From Solibacillus isronensis (lineage in GTDB: Bacteria > Bacillota > Bacilli > Bacillales_A > Planococcaceae), in NCBI RefSeq assembly GCF_023715405.1, contig NZ_JAMBOC010000001.1:1984001-2048000 (forward strand): DNA of 64,000 nucleotides. The letters are read 5' to 3'. Shown here one piece after another: positions 8,572 through 17,311 of the stretch (within the stretch, counting starts at the first letter, position 1; each line of letters begins with the position of its first letter). The notes under the pieces are model-generated. The model was not told where the DNA came from. It ran no database searches and saw only the letters and a program-made list of their open reading frames with translations. Position numbers and translations under genes: made by a program.

Positions 8572-9261
8572 TCACCTCTTATTTTCTAGTTCGACTACTT
8601 TTGCATGAACGACGAAACGCTCTTTGTCATTTTGGGATGTCGTGCATGTCGACAATGTAACGATTTTATCGGTAGCCGTTACGTGAACTGGCAAATTTAT
8701 ATCGGAACGTCGCTGAACTTCCTCTAAAAACTGCGTATACGTGTAGTCTGTAAATTGTGTTTCGATATAATAAAAGTCGGTCGTTGTTTCATAGGCGGCA
8801 AACACATGCAATGCATAGCGCTTGTCATTTGTTTCATAGTAAAAAACAGGATGGGCTTCTGCATATGCCTGCTCGCTAAACTTAGGCAAATCTCCGAACA
8901 TCGTACCATTGCGTAAAACATGCCCGTAAAAAATCGTATGCCGGTCTTCCATTACCTCATTTCGAAAATCGGCAAATATGCTCCCGCCGCGACTTTTCTC
9001 GTCCGAATAATTATGAGTTAAGTAAAATTCGTTATTATCCCTTTGCAGAACAGGATTATTAAGACGGGTATCCTCCAGTGTGAGCCAGCCGATAATATGA
9101 TCGTTTTGCTGTTGAAGTTCGGCAAGCTCACTTTGTTCGACAATTTGCTGAGCATTTTCAAGCTCTTTTTCCACTTTCTCATAGCTAAAAAAATAACGGA
9201 TAATAATCCCTGCACAAATAATCATCACGATGCCGCTTAAAATTTGAACAATTTTACGCAT
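8572..9261 (-). CDS. srtB: Class B sortase
   Basis: A transpeptidase that anchors haem-uptake proteins to peptidoglycan. It has 229 residues with an N-terminal signal-anchor (residues 7-27) and the catalytic triad His114 (YGHVL), Cys206 (TLSTC) and Arg215. The class B assignment comes from the TLSTC box and the setting within an Isd cluster. Its likely substrate is the NEAT protein encoded at 14062-14832, which ends in an NPETS motif. It starts 1 nt after the stop codon of the ATPase gene, so translational coupling is likely. Confidence 0.93.
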   Translation of the reverse strand: MRKIVQILSGIVMIICAGIIIRYFFSYEKVEKELENAQQIVEQSELAELQQQNDHIIGWLTLEDTRLNNPVLQRDNNEFYLTHNYSDEKSRGGSIFADFRNEVMEDRHTIFYGHVLRNGTMFGDLPKFSEQAYAEAHPVFYYETNDKRYALHVFAAYETTTDFYYIETQFTDYTYTQFLEEVQRRSDINLPVHVTATDKIVTLSTCTTSQNDKERFVVHAKVVELENKR

Positions 9262-9262
9262 A

Positions 9263-10045
9263 TTAAATACTTAACGGCATCATATATAACCCGAGCTGCT
9301 CATCTTCATGAAACACGGAATTGACCCCGTATACTTCCTTAATTACTTCTTTTGTAATAACATCTCGTGGTGCACCTTCAGCGATAATTGTACCGGCTTT
9401 CATCAAAATAATGTGTTCGCTGTAACGAATCGCCTGATTAATGTCGTGTAGCACCATAACAATCGTCAAGCCGTACTGTTCATTCAGCTGCTTTACGAGC
9501 TCCAGCAGTTCCAGCTGATAGTATATATCCAAGTACGTTGTCGGCTCGTCCAAGCACAGTATTTCAGACTTTTGTGCAAGTGCCATTGCAATCCATACAC
9601 GCTGGCGTTCCCCACCGGATAGTGCCGATAAATCATTATGCCGTTTTTCAAGCAGGTTCGTACAAGTAAGCGCCCATGTAACTGCCTCCTCATCCTCTTC
9701 CGCTCTCTTTTTGAATAATGAAGTATGCGGCATCCGTCCGTACATAACAAGCTTCTCCACCGTCAAATCTGATGGAATATCGTTTTGCTGATATACAATC
9801 GCCAATTTCTTCGCAAACTCTTTCGGCTTATATTCCACCAAGTCCCGATTTTCGAGCATCGCCTGACCTTCGAGCGGTTTGTTGTTTCGTGACATGACAC
9901 TTAGCAAGGTGGATTTTCCGCAGCCATTCGGTCCTATAATTGTCGTCACTTTCCCTTTTGGAATAGCAGTCGATACTGCATTTAAATGACGGGTCGTCCC
10001 GTCATGGGAAACGACTACTTGTTTAATTTCCATATTGGTTGTCAC
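9263..10045 (-). CDS. Haem/iron ABC transporter ATP-binding protein (FecE type)
   Basis: This is the cytoplasmic ATPase of the haem importer. It has Walker A GPNGCGKST near residue 42, signature LSGGERQRVWIA, Walker B ILCLDEPT, and the switch His in VLHDINQ, all typical of FecE/BtuD-type siderophore and haem importers. It overlaps the permease gene by 4 nt (GTGA). Either GTG 10045 or the ATG at 10033 could be the true start. It pairs with IsdF and IsdE encoded just upstream. Confidence 0.93.
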   Translation of the reverse strand: MTTNMEIKQVVVSHDGTTRHLNAVSTAIPKGKVTTIIGPNGCGKSTLLSVMSRNNKPLEGQAMLENRDLVEYKPKEFAKKLAIVYQQNDIPSDLTVEKLVMYGRMPHTSLFKKRAEEDEEAVTWALTCTNLLEKRHNDLSALSGGERQRVWIAMALAQKSEILCLDEPTTYLDIYYQLELLELVKQLNEQYGLTIVMVLHDINQAIRYSEHIILMKAGTIIAEGAPRDVITKEVIKEVYGVNSVFHEDEQLGLYMMPLSI

Positions 10046-11004
10046 TCTTTTCTAAGTAGGAATATGAGGAATGGTCCTCCGATAATGGCCATAATCGTTG
10101 ATGCCGGTACTTCCATCGGGCTGAACATTGTACGTCCAAGTGTATCGGCCAATAATATAATAAATGCGCCCAGTAGTGCCGTAAACGGAATTAACACTTT
10201 ATGATCAAAACCGACAAGTCGACGTGCGATATGCGGCACTAAAATTCCGACAAATGAAATGACCCCTGCCACTACAACAGATGAAGCTGCTAACATTACA
10301 GCAACCGTCGCAATGAGTATGCGTGCACCTGTTACATTAAAACCGACACTTTTTGCGGTTTTATCAGATAACACGAGCACATTACATGAAGCGTATAAAA
10401 TAAAAGCAAGAAGTAAACCAATAGAACCATATGTAACAATCAGCGTTACATCATCCCAAGTTTTTAAGGAAAGATTTGATGTAATCGCACCTGTTGCCGA
10501 AGCACCAAAGCTGATCATCGCTTCTGTAAGCCCAGAGAACATGGCATTGATCGCAATCCCGACCAAAATTAACTTTAATGGATTCAGCCCTGACTTCCAG
10601 GAAAGCAGGAAAACAAAGAAACATGCGAGCGCTCCTCCGATAAATGCTGCTAGTGGTGTGAAGAAAAATAGTGTCGGTACAAAGCTTACGATAAATAATT
10701 TTGTAAATGCAGCCCCCGCGGATATTCCGATGAACCCGGCATCCGCTAATGGATTTCGCATAATTGCCTGCAATAAAACACCGGCAACCGATAAAGCCGC
10801 TCCGGCAAATATCGCTACGATGATTCTTGGGAAACGCAAATCTTTAATCGCTGCCATATCCGCATTATCGGCATTGAAGAAATTCGTGATAAAGTCGATA
10901 AACGACATCTTTATACTTCCTGTTGTCGCTGCGTAAATGATTGTTATAACAAGCAATACAGTGACAGCGATAAAGCTAAAAATTTTTTTGGTCACAGAAA
11001 ACAT
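10042..11004 (-). CDS. isdF: Haem ABC transporter permease IsdF (FecCD family)
   Basis: A 320-residue polytopic membrane protein of the FecCD/BtuC family, with about nine or ten hydrophobic helices. Family marks include DLRFPRIIVAIFAGAALSVAG in the N-terminal third, GFIGISAGAAF, and GVISFVGILVPHIARRLVG in the C-terminal third. It moves haem, delivered by the lipoprotein IsdE, across the membrane. The Isd name is inferred from its neighbours (NEAT proteins, sortase B), since the family also includes siderophore permeases. Confidence 0.9.
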   Translation of the reverse strand: MFSVTKKIFSFIAVTVLLVITIIYAATTGSIKMSFIDFITNFFNADNADMAAIKDLRFPRIIVAIFAGAALSVAGVLLQAIMRNPLADAGFIGISAGAAFTKLFIVSFVPTLFFFTPLAAFIGGALACFFVFLLSWKSGLNPLKLILVGIAINAMFSGLTEAMISFGASATGAITSNLSLKTWDDVTLIVTYGSIGLLLAFILYASCNVLVLSDKTAKSVGFNVTGARILIATVAVMLAASSVVVAGVISFVGILVPHIARRLVGFDHKVLIPFTALLGAFIILLADTLGRTMFSPMEVPASTIMAIIGGPFLIFLLRKE

Positions 11005-11130
11005 CCTTTATATGATGAAAAGCACCTCCCTCAAGACTTTGCTTTTCCAACATTGTTATTAATAACGAGAACGGGGAGTTTATGTCCCGCATATCCTCTT
11101 CTCCCTTCTTAAGTCTAGAAGGCAGAGGTC

Positions 11131-12036
11131 TTATGGATAAAATATTTCTACTAACTCATTGAGAGCTTCCGGTACATTCAATGCGGCAGTCGTCCCAAAT
11201 AGTTCTTCTTCTAAATCATATACTTGTCCATTTTTGACAGCATTAAAATGTTTCCAAACATCATTTTTGGCAAATTCCTCATCAAACATTTCAATAACTT
11301 CAGCCGGCATACCGTGCGATAAACGTAAAATGATATCAGGGTTTGATGAATATAAATGTTCTGTATTGGATGGCAAGTATTCTGCATCCTGACCAGCCAT
11401 AACGTTTTCACCACCTGCAAGACGTACTAAATCACCTGCATATGAATTTTCCGTCGCCACTAAATAACTGCCAGGCACTCCAAGTAAAATGAGTACGCGA
11501 GGCTTTTCTTCATTACTTGCTGCAACCTCTACCGCATCAATTTCTGCCTGTAATTCATCATTTAAAGCTTTTGCCTCGTTCACACGGTTGTAGCGTTCAC
11601 CAAGTGCTGTAATTTCGCCTATCATCGATTCAATACTTGTTAAATCAACAAAATCGACCGGAATTTTCAATTGCTCAAATTTATCCTTTAAATCGTATTC
11701 CAATGTTGACGCGGACAGCACTTCAGTAGGATTGAGCGATTTAATAATTTCCGCATCCGGATCCATCGCATTCCCGATATTCGGCAGATCGTCAAATCGT
11801 GCCGGTAAATCCTTCACCGTATCCGGAATTGCGACCGCATCAAGATCCAGCCGGTCCAGAATTTGTGCAATGACTACTGTTCCAGCGATAATACGATGCT
11901 CCTCTTCAACAACCGGGGCCTGTTCTGATGCAGTGTTAACATCTCCGTTAGTGGATGACGCTGCTTTCTGTTCACTATTTCCGCATCCCGCAAGTACCGC
12001 CATACTCAATGCGAGTCCGATTAACCACTTCTTCAT
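11131..12036 (-). CDS. isdE: Haem-binding lipoprotein IsdE
   Basis: A 301-residue substrate-binding lipoprotein with signal peptide and lipobox LAGC near Cys18. The mature part is a class III periplasmic-binding fold (RIIAGTVVIAQILDRL, MDPDAEIIKSLNPTEVL, YAGDLVRLAGGENV). IsdE receives haem from cell-wall NEAT proteins and passes it to IsdF. The first lobe opens with the pattern IAGTVVIAQILDRLDLD seen in Isd-type rather than ferrichrome-type receptors. It is preceded by a 205-bp gap holding a strong hairpin, so it may also have its own promoter. Confidence 0.88.
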   Translation of the reverse strand: MKKWLIGLALSMAVLAGCGNSEQKAASSTNGDVNTASEQAPVVEEEHRIIAGTVVIAQILDRLDLDAVAIPDTVKDLPARFDDLPNIGNAMDPDAEIIKSLNPTEVLSASTLEYDLKDKFEQLKIPVDFVDLTSIESMIGEITALGERYNRVNEAKALNDELQAEIDAVEVAASNEEKPRVLILLGVPGSYLVATENSYAGDLVRLAGGENVMAGQDAEYLPSNTEHLYSSNPDIILRLSHGMPAEVIEMFDEEFAKNDVWKHFNAVKNGQVYDLEEELFGTTAALNVPEALNELVEIFYP

Positions 12037-12147
12037 TTATTTTCCTCCTAGCTGTTTAAACTGAAGTAAAATTTCATCCCGTACTAGATGGAAGTTTAGT
12101 TCAATTTAAGCGTAGCGTATTAACTGTCGTTGCTTAAAAATAGGATT

Positions 12148-12184
12148 GGGGCTGTATTAAAAGCCTCAGCTTTTAACACACCCC
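12148..12184 (-). terminator. Strong intercistronic hairpin between NEAT-SLH gene and isdE
   Basis: A long stem (GGGG-TGT-TTAAAAGC with GCTTTTAA-ACA-CCCC, two mismatches) around a 4-5 nt loop, followed on the minus strand after a few bases by TATTTTT. A second small hairpin (AATGGCT/AGCCATT) lies at about 12203-12226. It would separate high expression of the surface proteins from lower expression of the transporter. Confidence 0.7.
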
Positions 12185-12241
12185 TACCTAAAATAGTATT
12201 AGCAATGGCTGTTTGTTATAAGCCATTCACATTACATTAAA

Positions 12242-14041
12242 TTATTTATTTAAACCGTCAACAACAGTTAATGTATTGTTTAAGATTTTTGCCATTTGAG
12301 AACGTGTTAATTTGTTTTCCGGATTGAATTTCCCTTCAAAACCAGAAATAATACCTAATTTATTTAATTCAGAAATTGCTTTTGATGCTTCAACTTCTTT
12401 TGGCATATCAGAGAATTTTGCTGCCTCTCCTGATGCTTTATAGCCGTTTTTCTCTAATAGACGGTAAATCATTAACGCCGCTTGTTTACGAGTTATATCT
12501 TGTCCAGGTGCAAATGTAGTAGCTGTTTTACCGTTAATAATACCGTAACCGTTTAATGCATTGATTGCTGTTTTTGTTTCAGCATCATATTTTGCGATAT
12601 CAGAGAAATTCGCTTTTGCTGGTACATCCAATTTTAATGCACGGTTTAGCATTAATGCGAATTGAGAGCGTTTCAAGTTGTTTCCAGGGTTGAACTTGTC
12701 TGCAGCTTTGAAAATCCCTTTGTTATAAAGGTTAATGATCGCATCTTTGTTACCGTTGTTTTCGATATCTTTAAATGGAACAGTTGTTGAGTTCTTATCG
12801 CTAAACTTCATTTGGAAGTCATGTGCAGTTTCATATAATACATTCCCATTAAGAACTACTTTTAAATCTGCTGTTGCTGTATAGATTTTTTCTAAATCTT
12901 TAAATGATAACGTGTAGATTTTTACTGTATTATTGCCAACTTTTTCTTCTGACTTTAATGCAACTGTTGCGCCCTCAACATCGAAGCCTAATAAGTGTTG
13001 ACCTTCAGGGAATGTTAATTCTACATCATAGCCCCCTTCAGTTGTTGTCACTGTTACCTCATCGTCTAAATATTTATTGTGCATAATAGACAATTCCTGA
13101 GTTCCGTTCTTTAATGCTGTAACATCCATTTTTACAGATTCAACAGGCGCAGGTTTTACTTCAGCTTTTGGTAACTCCAGGTCAGCTGTTTCGATAGCGA
13201 AACCGAAGTCATACCATTTATCCATCTTCGCTGCTGGAACAACAACATGTACACCTGCTTCATGTAATTCACTAATTGAAGGAATTTCTACTGTATAAAC
13301 GCCATCTTTTTCGGTTGCTTCTTTACCCGCAATTTTAAATCCAGCTACCATTTCTTTTGAAGTTGCCGCTACAGATACTTCTACAGAATATTCGCCGTCT
13401 TTTACGATTAATTTCGCTTTAGGTGTGAAGTGGTTCGTAATTGCTTTGTAGTTACCTAATTTTTCTGAATTATATGCATCCCAAACAATATCGTAAGTAC
13501 CATCCGCCACCGACTCAAAAGTTTTACCAGGTGTATATACTTTCTCTTCTTTCACTTCTTCAACTGGCTTTGTTGTTTCCGTTACTTCTTTAATTGATTT
13601 TGCGTCAGGTGTTAACGTCACTTTATAATCAACCGGATCTTTACCAACGAAAGTAATTGTCATATTTAGAGTAGCTTCTACAGGAGTATAATCTGCAGTT
13701 ACTGGAATGTTAATGTGTTTTTTACCATTATATTCAGCCATTGCAGGTTGTCCTGCCACTGTTACGCTATTTACCATTGCTAGTACCGCATCTGATAATT
13801 CAATATTGATAAATTTTTGACCATTACGCTCAACTAATTCACCTGAAGTTGGGATAAAACGTTTTAGTGCATCTTCCGCGTCAACTTTGAAGTCAATAGT
13901 TTTAGTTGCTGTAGAAATTGCCGCTTCTGTTGCCTTCGTTTCTGTAGTTGTATCAGCAGATACTGCCATTGCTGGTACGATAGCTGATGTAGCAAGTAAT
14001 GATGCTAATACTGCTTTAGTTGCTTTGGATTTGTTAGCCAT
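12242..14041 (-). CDS. S-layer-anchored NEAT haem-binding protein with three SLH domains
   Basis: A 599-residue secreted protein: signal peptide 1-29, three NEAT-like modules (about 48-146, 176-288, 302-413) and three SLH domains (about 422-470, 477-530, 540-594) that bind pyruvylated wall polymer. NEAT domains bind haem through a YxxxY strand. Module 2 reads MDKWY (Met273 in place of the iron-ligand Tyr, Tyr277 kept). Module 3 reads YETAH (Tyr403, His407) and keeps the lip segment SIMHNKYL. Module 1 has neither and looks non-binding. The design resembles B. anthracis BslK but with more NEAT modules. It lies directly after the isdC-like gene and probably hands haem from the S-layer to it. Confidence 0.9.
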   Translation of the reverse strand: MANKSKATKAVLASLLATSAIVPAMAVSADTTTETKATEAAISTATKTIDFKVDAEDALKRFIPTSGELVERNGQKFINIELSDAVLAMVNSVTVAGQPAMAEYNGKKHINIPVTADYTPVEATLNMTITFVGKDPVDYKVTLTPDAKSIKEVTETTKPVEEVKEEKVYTPGKTFESVADGTYDIVWDAYNSEKLGNYKAITNHFTPKAKLIVKDGEYSVEVSVAATSKEMVAGFKIAGKEATEKDGVYTVEIPSISELHEAGVHVVVPAAKMDKWYDFGFAIETADLELPKAEVKPAPVESVKMDVTALKNGTQELSIMHNKYLDDEVTVTTTEGGYDVELTFPEGQHLLGFDVEGATVALKSEEKVGNNTVKIYTLSFKDLEKIYTATADLKVVLNGNVLYETAHDFQMKFSDKNSTTVPFKDIENNGNKDAIINLYNKGIFKAADKFNPGNNLKRSQFALMLNRALKLDVPAKANFSDIAKYDAETKTAINALNGYGIINGKTATTFAPGQDITRKQAALMIYRLLEKNGYKASGEAAKFSDMPKEVEASKAISELNKLGIISGFEGKFNPENKLTRSQMAKILNNTLTVVDGLNK

Positions 14042-14061
14042 TCTTTATTTCCCCTATCTGT

Positions 14062-14832
14062 CTATATAGTTTTTGTTTTCTTAGTGCGAATGAATACAAC
14101 GGCAGCTATGAAAAATAAAATAATCGCCATTAACGGTAATTCATCGCTCGTCTCTGGATTTTCTACTACCTCAGAATTTTCAGCTTGCTTCGTTTCAGAC
14201 GCAATTTCTTCATCAGATTTTGTTGAATCATCTGTCTTTGTTATTTCTGTTGTCGCTTGCTGATCGGATGAACCTGTATTCTGCTTTTCAGTTGATGGTG
14301 CTGGTGTATTTGAAGAAGTATTACTTCCTGACGACTTTGTTTGTGTTTCCTTAGGTGCCGGAGTTGTTTTTGCCGGTTCCTGCTTTACTGTTTCTTTAGG
14401 TTCCTCGACTTTTGCTTCAGGTAACCCCCCGCTATTAAATACAAAATCTACACTATAGCTATGATGGTAATCGATATCATCAATGTCGATTTTCATCGCT
14501 ATAGTCACTAAATTTGCATTGGAAACAGGAAATTGCACTGTGCGCTGGTCTGCACTTGAGCTGATTACTTTCGCACCACCCGGAGGATTAAACTGTGTAA
14601 CCCAGCTACTGTTTTTAATCGTAAGCTGCATTGTCATTTTTCCGTTGTTTACAATTAATTTGGCTGGCTTTAAAAAATAGTCATTCGCCATAGATGCCGA
14701 ATTGCTCCCGGGTTTATTTACTTGATAACTAACATCATATGTACCATCAGCAATTGCTGCAGATGAATTATTCGGTAAAGTAAACGCTACCAAAAAAAGA
14801 GCAGCAAAAAATATGAAGAAACTTTTTCTCAC
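14062..14832 (-). CDS. isdC: IsdC-like NEAT protein with NPETS sortase B signal
   Basis: A 256-residue cell-wall haem relay protein. Signal peptide 1-26, one NEAT domain (about 27-135) with lip segment SMANDYF and the haem motif YHHSY (Tyr122, Tyr126), a Ser/Thr/Glu/Pro-rich linker (140-224), the sorting motif NPETS (225-229), a hydrophobic helix and a basic tail. NPxT-type signals are used by sortase B, encoded five genes downstream. IsdC in other Bacillota passes haem to IsdE. It heads the cluster, 21 nt before the NEAT-SLH gene, with a dyad resembling a Fur site upstream. Confidence 0.92.
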   Translation of the reverse strand: MRKSFFIFFAALFLVAFTLPNNSSAAIADGTYDVSYQVNKPGSNSASMANDYFLKPAKLIVNNGKMTMQLTIKNSSWVTQFNPPGGAKVISSSADQRTVQFPVSNANLVTIAMKIDIDDIDYHHSYSVDFVFNSGGLPEAKVEEPKETVKQEPAKTTPAPKETQTKSSGSNTSSNTPAPSTEKQNTGSSDQQATTEITKTDDSTKSDEEIASETKQAENSEVVENPETSDELPLMAIILFFIAAVVFIRTKKTKTI

Positions 14833-14874
14833 ACCATTTCTCCTCCTTTTCTATAAATTATTTCAATTCCTAAT

Positions 14875-14889
14875 AGAGAATATTTCTCA
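14875..14889 (-). promoter_or_regulatory. Candidate Fur-type operator upstream of the haem cluster
   Basis: AGAGAATATTTCTCA is a 7-1-7 dyad that matches 10 of 14 positions of the Bacillus Fur box (TGATAAT-N-ATTATCA). Two further half-site-like copies (TTTCTCA at 14923-14929, ATTCTCA at 14939-14945) lie behind it. Iron control of Isd genes by Fur is well known; the match here is only moderate, and I could not place the promoter boxes. Confidence 0.45.
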
Positions 14890-15099
14890 ATACCACTATA
14901 TAGCATGCCATAAAATTACCTGTTTCTCAATTGATGATATTCTCATTTATAATAAATTTACTTCTTTTGATGGCAAACTTCATTAATTTGTCGTTTTTGC
15001 AACTTAACAAAATATTACATTTCATATATTCCCAATAAAAAGGCAATGCGTTGGAATGGGAAGGATGCCCTGTAGGCAATATAGATATCAAGGGATTCG

Positions 15100-15125
15100 A
15101 GCGATTTCCATTAATAGAAATCGCT
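15100..15125. other. Hairpin in the spacer between isdC and aroQ
   Basis: A 9-bp perfect stem (AGCGATTTC/GAAATCGCT) with an 8-nt loop lies downstream of the aroQ stop. There is no T run, so it is a weak terminator at best. The rest of the 14833-15171 spacer holds the isdC promoter region and no gene. Confidence 0.45.
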
Positions 15126-15171
15126 TAATAGTTTATCCGAAACATGTTGAATAATTTTAGTATTTTCATTA

Positions 15172-15618
15172 TTAATTGTTTTTTATTGCTTGTACTGCTG
15201 CACGAATACCCAGCAAATAGCTTTCTTTGCCAAAACCAGAGATTTGACCTGTCACTATATCCGCAAACACAGATTTTTCACGGAAACTTTCACGTGCATG
15301 GATATTGGACATATGTATTTCAACGGTTGGACCTGTAAAAATATCTAAAGCATCTCGAATTGCATAACTGTAGTGGGTCCAGGCACCAGCATTTAGAACA
15401 ATACCGTCAACCCCGGAAAGGAACGCTTCGTGAATTTTCTCCACAAATTCACCTTCGTGGTTTGTCTGGAAAGTCTCTACTTCAACATTTAGCTCGTTCG
15501 CCAGTTCCTGAATCGTTTGATTAATTTCCTCTAAAGGTATCTTTCCATAATGTTCAGGATCGCGTTTTCCGAACATGTTGTGGTTAACACCGTGCAACAT
15601 TAAAATTTTTGTCATCAT
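15172..15618 (-). CDS. aroQ: Type II 3-dehydroquinate dehydratase, divergent
   Basis: It would dehydrate 3-dehydroquinate to 3-dehydroshikimate in aromatic amino acid synthesis. Length 148 matches the family. The catalytic Tyr24 (PEHYG), Arg19, Asn12 and the EIHMSNIHARESFR block are present. The usual opening NGPNLN is replaced by HGVNHN and NPGAYTH by NAGAWTH, so it is a distant member, and a related hydrolytic or isomerase role cannot be excluded. It stands alone, not beside efp or other aro genes. Confidence 0.8.
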   Translation of the reverse strand: MMTKILMLHGVNHNMFGKRDPEHYGKIPLEEINQTIQELANELNVEVETFQTNHEGEFVEKIHEAFLSGVDGIVLNAGAWTHYSYAIRDALDIFTGPTVEIHMSNIHARESFREKSVFADIVTGQISGFGKESYLLGIRAAVQAIKNN

Positions 15619-15778
15619 TCTTCCCCCTTAAAATAAATATGCTTTCGAAAGATATAAGTAATTTAATTCCTAAAGATTCTTGCCATACCATCATACCAAT
15701 CCCATCGTTTTATATACAACCTGCTTCTTCAACATGAGCTAAAAGGGAAACAAAATCTTCCTTTATGAGGCAAAACGT

Positions 15779-15820
15779 AATAAACCGGACTTGAAAAGTT
15801 ATTTTCAAGTCCGGTTTATT
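15779..15820. terminator. Terminator downstream of the nuclease gene
   Basis: A 19-bp perfect stem (arms begin AATAAACCGG and end CCGGTTTATT) with a 4-nt loop lies 25 bp beyond the stop codon of the nuclease gene. Confidence 0.8.
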
Positions 15821-15844
15821 AACAAATTTTTAGTTGTATCAGAA

Positions 15845-16480
15845 TTACTTGCTTACTTCTTCCGGATGGAAACCGTCACGCTGTAAATAATTGTCATGAG
15901 CCCAAATGTTCAGCTCTTTCTTTTCAGCTTGTTGCTGAATTTCCAAAAGCTCATCTTCCAGAGTATCGTTCGGTTTATTGACATAACGCACTGCTGCCAG
16001 ACCTTCACTTAATAAAATTTCATGTAAACTAACACCGTCTACAAAAGCATAGGCCAATAATCGGTCATATTTATCTGTCTCGGGGCCTTTATCGAATAAA
16101 AGTTGAACGGATTCCGCCTGTTCCATCAGTTCGATCGTACGTTCCTTTGCCTCTTCTGCGTATGGCATAGGTTCGCCTTTGTTATAGTTCATTTCAGGTG
16201 TGTCAATCATAAGAAGACGTACACGCTCTTTTTTACCATCTATTTCGACATTGAATGTATCGCCATCATTGGCATTCAAATATTTCACGTCGATTAATTG
16301 ATTGCCTGTTTTGTCCATCGCAACATCAGTTGTAAGTTTGTATTCTGTATTTTGTTCCGTAATGGCAGGGGAAGTTGTTTGCTCTGTATCTTTTTTAGGT
16401 TCGCTAAATGCTAAGTATAAACCTACTGCAATAATAATAGTACCGCTCGTAATTAGTGTTTTTACATCTTTTAATTTCAT
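15845..16480 (-). CDS. Membrane-anchored thermonuclease (SNase-like)
   Basis: A 211-residue Ca-dependent nuclease. An N-terminal hydrophobic segment (residues 8-25) acts as signal peptide or anchor. The SNase OB-fold follows (about 60-195) with the catalytic set of staphylococcal nuclease: Arg and Asp/Glu in RLLMIDTPE and the second Arg in TDKYDRLLAY. It would degrade extracellular DNA or RNA at the surface. It starts 20 nt after the yutG-like gene ends, with a weak ribosome site, so the two may be one transcript. Confidence 0.88.
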   Translation of the reverse strand: MKLKDVKTLITSGTIIIAVGLYLAFSEPKKDTEQTTSPAITEQNTEYKLTTDVAMDKTGNQLIDVKYLNANDGDTFNVEIDGKKERVRLLMIDTPEMNYNKGEPMPYAEEAKERTIELMEQAESVQLLFDKGPETDKYDRLLAYAFVDGVSLHEILLSEGLAAVRYVNKPNDTLEDELLEIQQQAEKKELNIWAHDNYLQRDGFHPEEVSK

Positions 16481-16500
16481 CGTTTATATTAAAATCCTTT

Positions 16501-17082
16501 CTAAATGTCCGTGTTTGACTTAGGATTTGGTCCTAATTCTACCGGAGGAATATCTGCGAATGTGCCGCCTTCTTCTTCTAAATCGCGCATACGGTGTGCC
16601 AATCGTGAAGCTGCACAAGCTGCGATGCTCCCGACTAGATCATCTAAAAATGTATTTACCGATTCGCCCGCTTTTGTATCAAGCTTTTCAATGATCCCGA
16701 TTTTTTGCTTATCCAAATGACCGAAAGTTGTTACAGCAATACTTCCATACGTAAATACTGACCCTAATGCCAAAGTTTCATCAACACCAAACAATCCTTC
16801 ATCTGCCTCGATAATTGCTTGAAGCGGTGCCGACAGCAGTCTTTTTTCTGCCAGTTCGTCAAGCTCAATTCCTACTAGTACAGCATGTTGCACTTCACGT
16901 TTATTTAATACACGAACAACCGATTGAATACAGTGTTCGATTGTTAAGCCTTCATTATATGGTGATTGCATCGTAAACACGATTTCAGCAATATCTTCAA
17001 TTGTTACATGACGTCGTTCCAACGCGTTATACGTAGCTTTTGTCACTTCGTCTGAATGTACACGAATATTTTTATTATGCAT
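16501..17082 (-). CDS. yutG: YutG-like phosphatidylglycerophosphatase A-family protein
   Basis: A 193-residue cytoplasmic or peripheral protein of the PgpA-like family (B. subtilis YutG). Motifs seen include TIEHCIQSVVRVLNKRE in the first half and FLDDLVGSIAACAASRLAHR near residue 150, rich in conserved Asp and Arg. PgpA enzymes dephosphorylate phosphatidylglycerol phosphate, but this branch lacks their membrane helices and its substrate is uncertain. GAGGA precedes the ATG at 17082. Confidence 0.75.
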   Translation of the reverse strand: MHNKNIRVHSDEVTKATYNALERRHVTIEDIAEIVFTMQSPYNEGLTIEHCIQSVVRVLNKREVQHAVLVGIELDELAEKRLLSAPLQAIIEADEGLFGVDETLALGSVFTYGSIAVTTFGHLDKQKIGIIEKLDTKAGESVNTFLDDLVGSIAACAASRLAHRMRDLEEEGGTFADIPPVELGPNPKSNTDI

Positions 17083-17311
17083 AAGAAATCCTCACTTCAG
17101 TTTATTTTAAGCACTCATTTTTCCCGCATTAACGGATAGTAAAAATACCAGTAAAAGTAAGCTTCCAGTATTAGCTTGTGTTCCTGCTAACCAGGGGATG
17201 GAAAAACTCACCACTGATTTAGGTTTCACTTTATGGCTTTCTTTATATATTACACCTTTATTTTACTATATGATACAATTTTACATACATCAAAATACAG
17301 GGGTGACAACA

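Noticed and set aside
10259..10936. 225-residue frame antisense to isdF
   Set aside because: Its composition is that of a shadow of a membrane protein gene, and the FecCD motifs are on the other strand.
17198..17311. N-terminal hydrophobic extension of the esterase
   Set aside because: No good ribosome site at 17198, while TTG 17312 has one and matches the family start.
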